Assembly: GCF_002104995.1 (NCBI RefSeq)
Contig: NW_024468256.1
Span: 392,001 to 456,000 of the forward strand
Length of the DNA stretch: 64,000 nt
Reading direction: 5' to 3'
From: Linderina pennispora
Lineage: Eukaryota; Kickxellomycota; Kickxellomycetes; Kickxellales; Kickxellaceae
Shown here one piece after another: positions 10,965-21,277 of this stretch (position 1 is its first letter; each line of letters starts with the position of its first letter). Under the pieces are notes generated by a model, which made no database searches, was not told the DNA's origin, and saw nothing but the letters and a program-made list of their open reading frames with translations. The translations under genes were made by a program, and so were the position numbers.

Positions 10965-12924
10965 ATGGTCAAGTTTTCGTCCACCCTCGGTCTCCTCGCT
11001 GCCGCATTCACTGCCGCCAGTGCCGCTGGTACCCATCACGGATCAGGCGTCAGCACCTTTAACCCAGTCCTGAAGAATTCCAGTGGATTCAAGGTCTACC
11101 AAACCCCCATCACTGTCAACGTTGACTCGACCAAGCCGGCTGCATTCACTGCTCCGAGCAAGAACGACGCTGCCGTCACCAGCAAGGCCGACATCGCAAC
11201 GGCATTCCTGGCCAAGACATACAACATCCCAGCCAACACTGTCAAGATCACTGACGCGTACACCGACTCTCGCTCGGGCATCACCCACGTGCATGTGCGC
11301 CAGACGATCAACGGAGTCGATGTCATGAACGGTCTGGCCAATGTCAACATTGACTCTGAGGGCCGTGTTATCTCGTCGAGCAACTCGTTTGCTCCAAGTG
11401 ATGCCATCAGCAAGGTCAAGCGCGCTAATGGCTCGCTCGTTGCCCGTGCCACTGGATGACGCGTCACTCAAGTCGTCGTTCAAGGCGCTGACAGACTACG
11501 TCAAGACCACTGTGTCTGACAGCGACCTAGGCAAGATCACTGTCGCGTCGACTAGCTCCTTTAATGGTGAGTCGCAGTACGAGATCGCCAATGTTCCCAA
11601 GCAGGCTGCTGTCGATGGCAAGTCCACTGCTACCAAGGCATACATCCAGACTGCCGAGGGCAAGCTTGTTCCAGGTGTGGCATATCGTGCTTAAGCAGGA
11701 GAACAGCTGGTGGAGCGCGCATATCAGCCAGGACTCCAACAAGGTCGAGGCCATCAATGACTGGGTGTCGCATGCCGAGGCTTACAACGTGTATCCGCGC
11801 ACTATTGACGCCCCTGATGAGGGAAAGCGCACAACTGTCACTGATCCGGCCGACAAGACTGCCAGCTCTAAGGGATGGGTCACCGGAAAAGATACTCGTG
11901 GCAACAATGTCTGGGCGCAGGACAACCCTTCGGGCGGCGATACATGGGAGAACAACCATCGCCCGAGTGCCAAGGACGGTGCCTTCGATTTCCCGCTCGA
12001 CTTGACCCAGGAGCCCTCCAAGTACATTGATGCTGCTATCACACAGCTGTTCTACACTGTCAACTCTATGCACGATCTGTCGTACCTCTACGGCTTTGAC
12101 GAGGCTGCTGGCAACTTCCAGGATGAGAATTACAGCGGCAAGGGCAAGGGCAAGGACTATGTCGTTGCATTCGCTCAGGATGGATCGGGTACCGACAACG
12201 CCAACTTTGCCACGCCGCCCGACGGCCAGAACGGTGTCATGCGCATGTACATCTGGACTCAGACAACTCCGAATCGCGACGGAGACCTGCAGCAGGACAT
12301 TGTCGCCCACGAGTTTACTCACGGTATTTCGAACCGTCTCACCGGTGGCCCGTCCAACGCTGACTGCCTAAACGATGGCGAGCCTGGAGGCATGGGTGAG
12401 GGATGGAGCGACACTGTGGCCAACCTTCTGCGCATCAAGTCTGGCGACAAGCGTACCCGCGATATGGAGATGGGCGTGTACTCGTACGGCAAGGGCATTC
12501 GTAACTACCCGTACTCGACCTCAACCACCACCAACCCTAACACCTACAAGACGCTCGATGACCCCAACTATAAGGAGGTGCATGCGATCGGTCGAGGTGT
12601 GGGCTGAGATTCTGTACGAGGTCATTTGGAACCTTATTGATGACAACGGAATCGCCGACGACATCTTTGCTCACGATCTGACCAAGGGTAACTCGATTGC
12701 GCTCCAGATCATCCTCGACGGTATGAAGCTGCAGCCGTGCAACCCGACCTTCATTGACGCCCGCGACGCCATCATCCAGGCCGAGGAACAACCTGACCAA
12801 GGGCAAGAACAAGTGTGCTATCTGGAAGGCGTTTGCCAAGCGCGGTCTTGGCCCCAAGGCTTCTGGCAAGAGCGGCAGCACTCACACGGAGGACAAGTCG
12901 CTCCCCGAAGGCTGCTCTGCCTAA
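10965..12924 (+). CDS. Secreted metalloprotease, M36 fungalysin family (copy A)
   Basis: Extracellular zinc endopeptidase made as a preproprotein. The signal peptide MVKFSSTLGLLAAAFTAASA is followed by a fungalysin propeptide (about residues 25-240). The catalytic domain carries HEFTHGISNRL (two zinc histidines and the general-base glutamate) and EPGGMGEGWSD (third zinc ligand). The protein ends EDKSLPEGCSA, stop at 12922-12924, for about 650 residues. Four single-base frame breaks, each apparently one extra base, occur near 11453, 11674, 12594 and 12786. At every break the other frame continues the family alignment exactly, and fungalysin B at 16822 reads through three of the four equivalent positions. 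I therefore favour sequence errors over a dead gene, although a protease pseudogene is the one case here where decay would be biologically tolerable. Confidence 0.93.
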
Positions 12925-13521
12925 GTTCATAAACTCTTTGGACAACCGGTCTTTTTAACAGCTTATATTTCTATGTCTCTTTAACACGACAAGCAGCTAG
13001 GTATGTAGTTTTGGCGCTTGATCTTTGGCAGGACTTTTGTCTGCATTCATTCTATTCAAAATAACCGCTCGGTAGAATGCGTATAAATGTAAAAGAATAG
13101 TCGCATGGAGGTGGAGCGGGTAGCTATTTACTGCTGGGGCATCCTCGATATGGCACATGGACGCAGTTAGGGACTATCCTGGTCGATTCACTTATTAGCA
13201 GCAGATTGTGATAGGACACTTGGAGTCAATGGCAATGATACACAATATAAAGTACATGCATATGGACTTCACTGAAGGCTAAAGCGAATGTATTGCAAAC
13301 GGAAATGAAACTGCACCTATCAACTGGCTTTGTTACAGAATAGCGATCTGCTCAGGCTGTCGCGATACCCGTCGTATACAGATATATCAATTTCTCCTTG
13401 TATTTATTCAGGGGGTTCGACTGAAATTCCAGACAGTGGCTATTCTGAGGGAAGACAGTTTGGCAATAGCAACGACCAGCTGCGGATTCAACAGTCCACA
13501 TATTCTGAAAATCAATCCGAC
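12925..13521. other. Intergenic, convergent 3' flanks
   Basis: About 600 nt of AT-richer DNA between fungalysin A (plus) and the minus-strand hypothetical gene. I see no gene. A 68-codon plus-strand frame at 13330 overlaps the 3' end of the minus-strand gene and is probably its shadow. Confidence 0.4.
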
Positions 13522-14766
13522 TCAGACGAGTACTAAGAACTGGGGCTCCGTCAGCAACCTGCCAATCGCGTCGTCTGGTATATTAGTGTAATTTTTATCG
13601 TCATACTGGATTCCGTACACACCAATCCTAATGGCCCCACGAAACTGGCCAAGATTCTGTAGGAAATCTCTGAGGGTAAGATTGAACTTTTGGATAAATT
13701 AAACGTTAAAGCAGCAGGTTCAAGTAGGTATGTGAGAAGGTAAATGACAGAGGCTGGCTGAAGCCGTGTGGACTGTAGCTGTTCTCCAATATGTTTGGCA
13801 TTTGGCGCAATCAAAAAAGGCAAATGCATAGTACCAGCTGAATCGCATACTAGTATTGGACGCATCCTGAGAATTTAGGACTCTGAATACAGACACAGGC
13901 GAGCCTAGGGTGCTCACGGCCTCGGGGCGATTTGACCATGGGTTCAGCAAGATACAGCATAAGCGACGTCAGGTTTTTAGCACCATCTTCAACGAAAGCG
14001 CGGGTGTCAAAGCCACAGAGTGTGTTGGGAGAAAGGCTAGCGAGTTTCGGGTACGTGTAGCTGAATAGGGATTCCAGATTTTCTGGCAGCTTGTTGGTGA
14101 TTCACATGTTGTCGTCATCTGGTGATACACGAAGCACCAGCTCTTCGATAGTGTCCCTGTTAAAATAAACGTTTGGACATACAAAAGTATAAAACTTTTT
14201 GAAATGCACCCACTGAATCCCAGTGCTGAAGCCACCTTGTGGAGCGATGTCTTCATCTGCTAAATAGCGGAAAATAAAGGTTCTCGACACTGGAGTGATA
14301 AACCTGTCAAATTTCGGAACATGCCTGCCTGGTCGGCCCAGTGACCTGAATAAATAGTGAACGAGCTGCCCTGTGCGTTGAGGAACAGCTGGCGGATACG
14401 CTCAATAAATGAATCGATTTCTGTCGATTGATTGGCTAGGATGGGAGTATCGCTTCTGTAGAAACCGAGCACACGCTCAGCCACGTTTGGAAAAATCGGC
14501 ATGGGCATGGCGCCGGCATTTAGCGAGCGGGTGGAGGTGCCATCAATAATGCGGCCAAGTGAGAGGTGGATATGTGCCTGAATGGACAAGCTGGTGGAGT
14601 CCGGCAGCAGCTGCCAGAGTGAGGTCCTGGGTAAGTCCGTTCCAGGATCATCACTGGTTATATACAACGTAGGCGTGGGAAGCGGCTTCGGGTTTTAGGT
14701 AGAAGTAAGGTAATCGCATCAGTTCGCCATGGGCGGCAGACCTGCGCAATTGAAAGAAGCGACTCG
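13522..14766 (-). CDS. Hypothetical leucine-rich, possibly F-box-like protein, with several frame breaks
   Basis: I cannot name this gene. Pieces in successive frames on the minus strand read as one protein-like text. First comes ESLLSIAQVCRPWRTDA (14766 downward), recalling an F-box-like N-terminal helix. Next is a long stretch with PNVAERVLGFYRSD and FRNLTGLSLQ. Leucine-rich segments follow (PENLESLFSYTYPKLASLS, GAKNLTSLMLYLAEP). The C-terminus is LTLRDFLQNLGQFRGAIRIG and then GRLLTEPQFLVLV with a stop at 13522-13524. At least four frame breaks and one in-frame TGA at 14102-14104 interrupt it. Break density is similar to or higher than in neighbouring conserved genes, so it may be an intact gene with sequence errors or a decaying one. 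The start is not defined. It sits between two fungalysin genes. Confidence 0.4.
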
Positions 14767-15808
14767 GTGCCCACCCATCCTTTCTCGATTCCAACATCTC
14801 CTACTCGTTTTTTTGGCCACTCGCTATATTCGATACAGTCCGAAAATATGACTGAGGATGCCAGGTGGAGCGTTCTGGCCAGGAAAATAGTGTCGAGTCC
14901 ATATCAGCAAGTATATGGAAGGAGAGATATTGGGGTAGATGAGGTCAATCTTTTTTGTTTTAAAACAACAACAGTGAAAATGAAGGTTGATCTCTCTTGT
15001 GTTGAGCCTGCTAGTCAGGGCAGATCATACAGTCATGATGAATACGGTTTGTTCAGACGATCAGGGCTGCGCGTATTACTCCCTAGGACATGTGCATAGA
15101 TGGTTCCCGGCGGGTGACAAAGGTTGTTGGCTATTACACTTTGTCCATTCTCATAATCCAAGTTCCCGCACGCAATCCCTCATCAAATCCCAATATCACT
15201 ACTCCAGTACTATTAGCTTTTGAATTTTCGGTACCCTTTGGTGAAGTCTTTGTTAATACTCATCCTATTAAACAAACAGTTTCCCCCAGGTGGCTAATAT
15301 TGCGTGTGTCTTGCAGAGCCTGTCGTAGTAGAGACAGTGCAATTGAAAGTAATATAGGTAGCAGCCTGCCCGCATATCTTCATGCCCAATCATTTCTGGC
15401 GCTCATGATGCCCACATATAAAGCTAATTAAACCTGTTGATATTTGTGGTTCAGAAGCTGGCTTGGTTAATTATGTGTATGGCAAATCTCCTGTCTGCAA
15501 GTGCTTTATCAAAATGGCAGTATTGTATGCTACGTATTAAGTAGTTGAAAAGTGATTATGTGCAAGCGAAGTGGACGGTCCCTTGCTTAGTCTTCAATCG
15601 GTGGTCCAATATGCCTTTTAGCTGGCAGATTGAAATCCGGGGTCGAGGAGCGGGAATCCTCAAGGCTGAGCGTATTTCTTGGAGAGCCATAGGGCTACAG
15701 TACTAGCACGATGTCCATCCGTTCCTCTTTTCTACGCTGGTGGCACCAAATGCAGTCATTGCCTTTCCATGTGGTTGTCTTGGGCATTAACTACTAGACT
15801 CCATCAGC
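14767..15808. other. Intergenic, no supported gene
   Basis: About 1 kb of AT-richer DNA. One possibility is a small secreted protein starting at the ATG near 14981. Its leader would read as a hydrophobic segment (ISLVLSLLVRA) if one base is dropped, followed by CSDDQGCAYYSLG. The required frame change and short length make this too weak to call a gene. Confidence 0.3.
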
Positions 15809-16147
15809 TTATTCGGGGACACTAGCATTGCAGCCCGAATGGTTCTGAGCAGTATTAACTTGTATCGTGAATACAAAAACCTGTCTATGGTCTGACAACT
15901 CATGGATGACAACAACAGAAGGTTCTTGGGTCAGCTCAACGAGGCTATCGAATGATGGGGTGACAAACAAGAGCTGTGCGTGGGCCAGGAGACCCCCAGC
16001 CCCGAAGCAGTTGACCACTTCCTCCAGCGTTGCTGCGGACAGCGGACCGGAATATGTGAAGAACATTCCACCATAGGCCGTGCATCTAACGGGCATTTCC
16101 CACGACATACCTGTATCGGTTCGGTCCCCCTCTTCCATCCGGTCCAA
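15809..16147 (-). CDS. Hypothetical protein fragment
   Basis: A 112-codon minus-strand frame, unrecognised. Its composition is protein-like, with stretches such as FDSLVELTQEPSVVVIHEL and DHRQVFVFTIQVNTAQN. A good splice-donor look-alike (ACAG|GTATGT) at about 16108-16115 and an overlapping upstream frame (16086-16403) suggest this could be the last exon of a two-exon gene. I have no family match and no clear start. Confidence 0.2.
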   Translation of the reverse strand: MDRMEEGDRTDTGMSWEMPVRCTAYGGMFFTYSGPLSAATLEEVVNCFGAGGLLAHAQLLFVTPSFDSLVELTQEPSVVVIHELSDHRQVFVFTIQVNTAQNHSGCNASVPE

Positions 16148-16683
16148 GGCAGAAACTGGGTTTTACGGTAATAACCTTGCCAAACCGGCCTGGTAGAGCT
16201 ATGCGTCGTGGGAAATCAATCCCCGCTCTCCTATCTCCAAAAAAGAAAATAATAAAGTCATGCACACACATACTCCATGTGACTCCTTGGCTTCTGGTTT
16301 CGAATGTGCTTAAACTGGAAAGGTGGTGGGACGATTGCCAAAGATGGGGCAAGGTTGTCCGCCCATGCATTGGCTTTTGAGGGAAAAAAGGGACATGGTC
16401 CACAGCCTGTGCATATTATAAAGTGGGAATAAAGGACTGCAGAGCTAGGCCCAGACTACAAGCTGGATTCAAGCAAACAAAGAGAAGCGACGTCTCATGG
16501 CCATATAAGAAATCAGGTTTTGCGGCGAAAAGAATGTTCGATGGAAACGGACCATATGAGTAAACAGTAGGAAGGAGTGGAAGGAATTGTTCCCAGCAGC
16601 CAAGGTGTGGCATGTCCTGCGCTCATCCTATACTCTCACATTGCAAGCGATAATACGACTAGGACGTGATGATGGAAGACGGA

Positions 16684-16690
16684 TATAAAA
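16684..16690 (+). promoter_or_regulatory. TATA box of fungalysin B
   Basis: TATAAAA about 130 nt before the fungalysin B ATG, followed by a CT-rich leader. The arrangement mirrors that of fungalysin A (TATAAAA at 10773), consistent with duplication of the whole transcription unit. Confidence 0.65.
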
Positions 16691-16821
16691 ACCACAGCCA
16701 TTGCCACCGAGAGCGACGACAGATACGAACAACACACAGCTCGACAATACCTCCTCCTATTACTTCCCTGATACCTTGTTATTCTCCTTCAACCAACATC
16801 TCCTTACTTTAGTCATCTACA

Positions 16822-18772
16822 ATGGTCAAGCTTTCTTTCTCCCTCGGTCTCCTGGCATTTGCTACCCTTGTAGCTGCCGCAGACACATCCAAGGACCCGC
16901 AGGCCGGCGTCACCACCTTCAACCCTGTGCTCAAGAACAAGGGCAAGTTCACTGTCTACTCCTCTCCGATCACTGTCTCCTCTCCCGCCTCCTTTGCCAA
17001 ATCACCGGCATCATCTGACGCACTCCAGGCCAAGATCAATATCGGAACCACTTACCTGGTGCAGAACCACAACGTGACGGCAGCCGACATTGCCATCACA
17101 AATGCATATACCGATACGCGCTCTGGCATCACCCATGTGTATGTGCGCCAGGTGGTTGGCGGTGTGCCGGTCTCCAATGGCCTGGCTAACGTCAATATTG
17201 ACAAGAAAAACCGCATTATCTCGTCTAGCAGCTCGTTCGCGCCCGCTGATGTTGTGAGCAAGGTCAAGCGCGACAACAGCGGGTCGCTGGTTGCCCGCGC
17301 CAGCGAGACCGCTACTCTCAAGAATGCCTTCAAGGCCCTGACCGAGTACGTCAGGACGCCGCTCAAGGATGCCGATCTCAGCAAGGTGTCGGTGGCCTCT
17401 GTTGCCAGCCTTCTGCCCAGCGATGGTGCCAAGTATGAAATCACCAATGTCCCCAAGCAGGCTGCTGTTGACGGCAAGTCCGCTGCTACCAAGGCATACA
17501 TCCAGACTGCCGAGGGCAAGCTGGTGCCTGTCTGGGAGATCACTCTGCAGCAGGATAGCCACTGGTGGAGCGCGCATGTCAATCAGGACTCCAACAAGGT
17601 TGAGGCCATCAATGACTGGGTCAGACGCGCTGAGTCCTACAACGTGTACCCGCGTACCGTCAACACTCCGGCTGAAGGCGTGCGCCAGATCGTCACCAAC
17701 CCGGCCCATGGCACAGCTAGCCCGTATGGTTGGGTCTCTGGCTCCACGACCACCGGCAACAATGTCTGGGCGCAGAACAACCCCACTGGCGGCAGCACAT
17801 GGCAAAACAACTATCGCCCGAGTGCTGTCAACGGTGTATTTAATTCGCCCATGAATGTGAACCAGGACCCGTCGTCCTATGTTGATGCTGCCATCACCCA
17901 GCTGTTCTACAGCATCAACGTCATGCACGATCTGTCGTACCTGTATGGGTTCACTGAGGCTGCTGGCAACTTCCAGGGCGTAAACTATAGCGGCCAAGGT
18001 GCTGGAAACGACTACGTGGTTGGATTTGCTCAGGACGGATCCGGCACCAACAACGCGTATTTCGCTACTCCTCCCGATGGTCAGAACGGTGTCATGCGCA
18101 TGTTCGTGTGGACCCAGACCAGCCCGCGCCGCGACGGTGACTTTGAGCAGGACATTGTTGCTCACGAGTTTACTCACGGTATCTCGAACCGTTTGACCGG
18201 TGGTCCGTGGAACGCCAACTGTTTGACCAGCGGCGAGCCCGGCGGCATGGGTGAGGGCTGGAGTGATGCCGTTGCTAACATTCTGCGCCTCAAGCCTGGA
18301 GACACCCGCGCACGCAACCTCATCATGGGCCAGTACGTTGCCGGCCGCGGCATCCGGTACTACCCGTACTCGACGTCGACCACTACCAACCCGACGTCGT
18401 ACGGTGACCTCGACAGCGGCACCTTCCAGGAGGTCCACGCCATTGGTGAGATCTGGGCTGAGATGCTGTATGAGGTCATCTGGAACCTTATTGATGCCAG
18501 AGGCATGGCAGCCGATCTGTTCTCGCACGATCTGACCAAGGGTAACTCGATCGCGCTCCAGATCATCCTCGACGGTATGAAGCTGCAGCCGTGCAACCCG
18601 ACCTTTCATTGACGCCCGCAATGCCATCATCCAGGCCGAGCAGCAGCTCACGGGCGGTGCGAACAGGTGCGCTGTCTGGAGAGGCTTCGCCAAGCGCGGA
18701 CTCGGTGTCAACGCCTACGGATACCCTGGCTACTACCATGTCGAGGACTACTCGGTCCCCAGCGGCTGCTAA
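16822..18772 (+). CDS. Secreted metalloprotease, M36 fungalysin family (copy B)
   Basis: Close paralogue of fungalysin A. A signal peptide (MVKLSFSLGLLAFATLVAA) and propeptide are followed by the catalytic domain. H448, E449 and H452 form the HEFTH site, and E478 in GGMGEGWSD is the third zinc ligand. The WNLIDARGMAADLF and LTKGNSIALQIILDGMKLQP segments are conserved with copy A. One extra T near 18603 breaks the frame just after LQPCNPTF. The correct continuation is IDARNAIIQAEQQL ... VPSGC with the stop at 18770-18772, giving about 649 residues. The C-terminal tail (GYPGYYHVEDYSVPSGC) differs from copy A, the most divergent part of the pair. Likely role: digestion of external protein, including host or prey matrix protein. 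Confidence 0.96.
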
Positions 18773-19042
18773 ATCCCCGCATAGCCCTGGTCAAAAGCCC
18801 CTACCGACGTTATAGCTAGTCTTGTCTCGTTTTCTTGATTTCGATAATGTGATTCCCCCGGATCAGGGGGTGTGCAGCAGCTGGCAATACACTGGTGGTG
18901 AGTTAGGCGCGGCCCGTTGCTGCTGAGGACGCTAGAAAAGCAAAGGCTTGCGAACGTCATTCCGCAATGAGCACCTTTGCCTTTTCATCTTGCCAATTTA
19001 CCCTCAATTAGCTCCTTCTGTTTTTCCGTTTACATTCCAGCA

Positions 19043-19681
19043 ATGCCTGCTTACCACTCAAGCTACAATGCAGTCGAGAACGTGCGCATAATTAACGGCA
19101 TTCCGCTGCTGCCGCTGCTGACGAAGACGCGTGGTCCGGCTCCGTACGGTAAGAGCAGCATTCGCTCAGACATGGACAACATGAATGTGTAGTGGACTAG
19201 GAAGGCAAAGGCCAGGGTGCTAAGCTCCTGCTTTTATATTGTAGCTGATCCGACGATGACGAGGGACGCAGTCGACGAAGCCCTGGAGCTGTTCCGACCC
19301 AACAGCTTCTTCAAGAACTTTGAGATCAAGGGAGACGGCGACCGGTTGCTAATCTACATTATCCTGTTCATTTCGCAGAGCCTGAACAAACTCAAGCCAA
19401 CAACGACCGCGGGTGAGGCCACCAAGACGCTCTACTCGTTGGCGGTCAGCAATGTGGTGATCCCGGCAGACGCCAGCTTCCCGCTGCATGCCATGTATCC
19501 GGCGGTCGGCGACCGGGTTGAGAGCGATATGCTGAGGCAGTATCTGCAGCAGGTGCGCCAGGAGGTGGCCACGCGGCTGGTTGGCATTCTGTATACGGAG
19601 AATGGCCAGGCCACGGCAGCGCCCAGCAAGTGGTGGATGAGCTTCCAGAAGCGCCATTTCATGGGCAAGAGCCTGCACTGA
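19043..19681 (+). CDS. ARC18: Arp2/3 complex subunit 3 (p21-Arc, ARPC3)
   Basis: Subunit of the Arp2/3 complex that nucleates branched actin filaments at endocytic patches. Two exons, 19043-19148 and 19245-19681, are joined by a 96-nt intron with donor GTAAGA and acceptor TTGTAG. The splice restores phase exactly (TRGPAPY then ADPTMTRDAVDEALELF). The protein is 180 residues. Family hallmarks are MPAYHSSYN at the start, IPLLPLLTKTRGPAP, FKNFEIKGDGDRLLIYIILF, LRQYLQQVRQEVATRLVG and PSKWWMSFQKRHFMGKSLH at the end. No frame breaks. Confidence 0.96.
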
Positions 19682-19803
19682 GCTGAGGCCCCTGTACAAG
19701 CCTTTTTTTGGCAAATAGCATGGTTACGATAAACTTTGACAAAAGTATGAAGAGTCAAATGTAGAAAATGGGCGGAGTTTGAAAAGGGGATTGCAGCAAA
19801 TGC

Positions 19804-21097
19804 CTAGTGGTGCAGCTTGCGGAACGGGTTCGTCTCGTCCACGGTCTCGCTGGTCACTGGCACAGCCACTGCGGTGTTGGCTGAACCAGCGATCTCGAAC
19901 GGATTGGTCATATCAACAGCGGGAGAGGCACTGCCAGTATTTGCAGCCGGCAATGGCTGCGACTGTGCACGCATATTGAACGGATCATCATCATTAGCGC
20001 CGAATGCGCTGGCAAACTCCATCTCGGTGCTGGTTAGCTTGGGCGGCGTCTTGGCTGGTGGCTGCGGCGAGTACCTGGTCGGGCTCAGCGGCGCATACGA
20101 CGCCAAATTGCCCGCCGGCGACGAAGCATCCATCGAATCATCGATCAGGTTGAACACATTGGGCCCAGGCGCCATCAAGGCTTCGGCGGGCTTCGGTGGC
20201 TGCTCTGGAGCGGCATCCCGGGGCGGCTGCGTCTGAATCGGCTGGTCGTCGTCCGAGGACTCTGTGAAATCCGAGTCGAGCTGGCGGCGCTGCGGAACCG
20301 GCGGCGGCACATCATTGTGCGGGGCTGTCTGCTGGGGTCCTGTGGCCGGCGGGGTGTGCTTCTTCGACCCAAGCTTGAAGATATTGCGGATCTTGCTTGG
20401 CTTCTTTGCGTGCCGCGGTGGTTGCGGGGCTCCTATCAATTAGTGACTGCCTGTTAGTATTTGCAGGACTCTTCCTTTCCTGATTATCTTTAGAAACGTG
20501 GAGGTGAGCGAGTTTAGCACCCGTTTCTGGCGCTCTTAGTAGAGCTACAAAGGGGGAGCGACACCGGTTTGCTGCGAAAGGCCCGAGGGCTTTTGTACCT
20601 TGCAGGTGGAGGCCAGACAGCCCGTAAGCGGCACTGCCATTTTGCCCTCCTACAAGGCTCCTTAAAGTGTTTACTGGATTCCGGCCTTGGCTCACGGGGA
20701 TTTCACGTCCACAACGCGTGCATTCTCACATCGCAGCCTCTGTACCTGATGTCCACGACCGTGCCCGGCTCATGTCGTGCTGGGCCAGCTGGTGTGCGTA
20801 CGCTGCATCCTGCATGGCCATGTTTGGGTCCTGCATCTACAGATGTCCAAAGTTTTCTCTGTCTCAGCTGCTGGCTTCGAATATAAACAGTGCAGCGCAA
20901 GCAAAAAAACAATGTTTCTGTTTACCTGCTGTGGCTCTTCGGGCTTGTACTCTGGGTCAGTCATGCTCAGGACCGCGTTAATGCTGGGCTCGACCAGACC
21001 GGCGTTGGAGCGCAGCACCGCGTTCAAGCACTTCCCTGTCGACCTCCGGAAACAGCTCCACCAGCTGCTGCAGGTTGTTCGAATAGTCGTCAGTCAT
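19804..21097 (-). CDS. CUE-domain ubiquitin-binding protein (Cue5/TOLLIP-like)
   Basis: Likely ubiquitin-binding adaptor. The N-terminus holds a CUE domain (residues about 5-45: NLQQLVELFPEVDREVLE, then AVLRSNAGLVEPSINAVL). YAHQLAQHDMSRAR follows, and then a long disordered Pro/Ser-rich tail with DNPF/TNPF-like motifs (DDPFNMR, MTNPFEI, ETNPFRKL). NPF motifs bind EH domains, suggesting a link to endocytosis. Four exons were phased: 20926-21097, 20746-20836, 20599-20649 and 19804-20432, with introns of 89, 96 and 166 nt and GT-AG ends that keep the frame. A single extra base near 21020 is the only break. Fungal Cue5 is an autophagy receptor for ubiquitinated aggregates, so that role is plausible. 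I did not see a clear Atg8-interacting motif. Confidence 0.78.
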
Positions 21098-21277
21098 TTG
21101 CCAATGAAGCTGCTCTATGTGATATAAAATTGTGAAGGGAAAAAATGACCAACTAAGAGAAGGCGGGCCTGCCAGCGCAGATGCCCCGCATGGACGAACA
21201 CCGCAGAGTGTTGTATGAAACCGATCACGTGTGCAGCCACCCATTGGGCAATTCTGCTTGGCACAACACAGGCCCCA

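Noticed and set aside
14981-15223. Candidate small secreted protein with leader ISLVLSLLVRA
   Set aside because: It needs a frame change exactly at the start and has no second supporting feature.
17011-18711. 566-codon open frame on the minus strand opposite fungalysin B
   Set aside because: It is the mirror of a GC-rich, codon-biased protease gene; its translation has no family resemblance, and the plus strand holds a textbook M36 enzyme.
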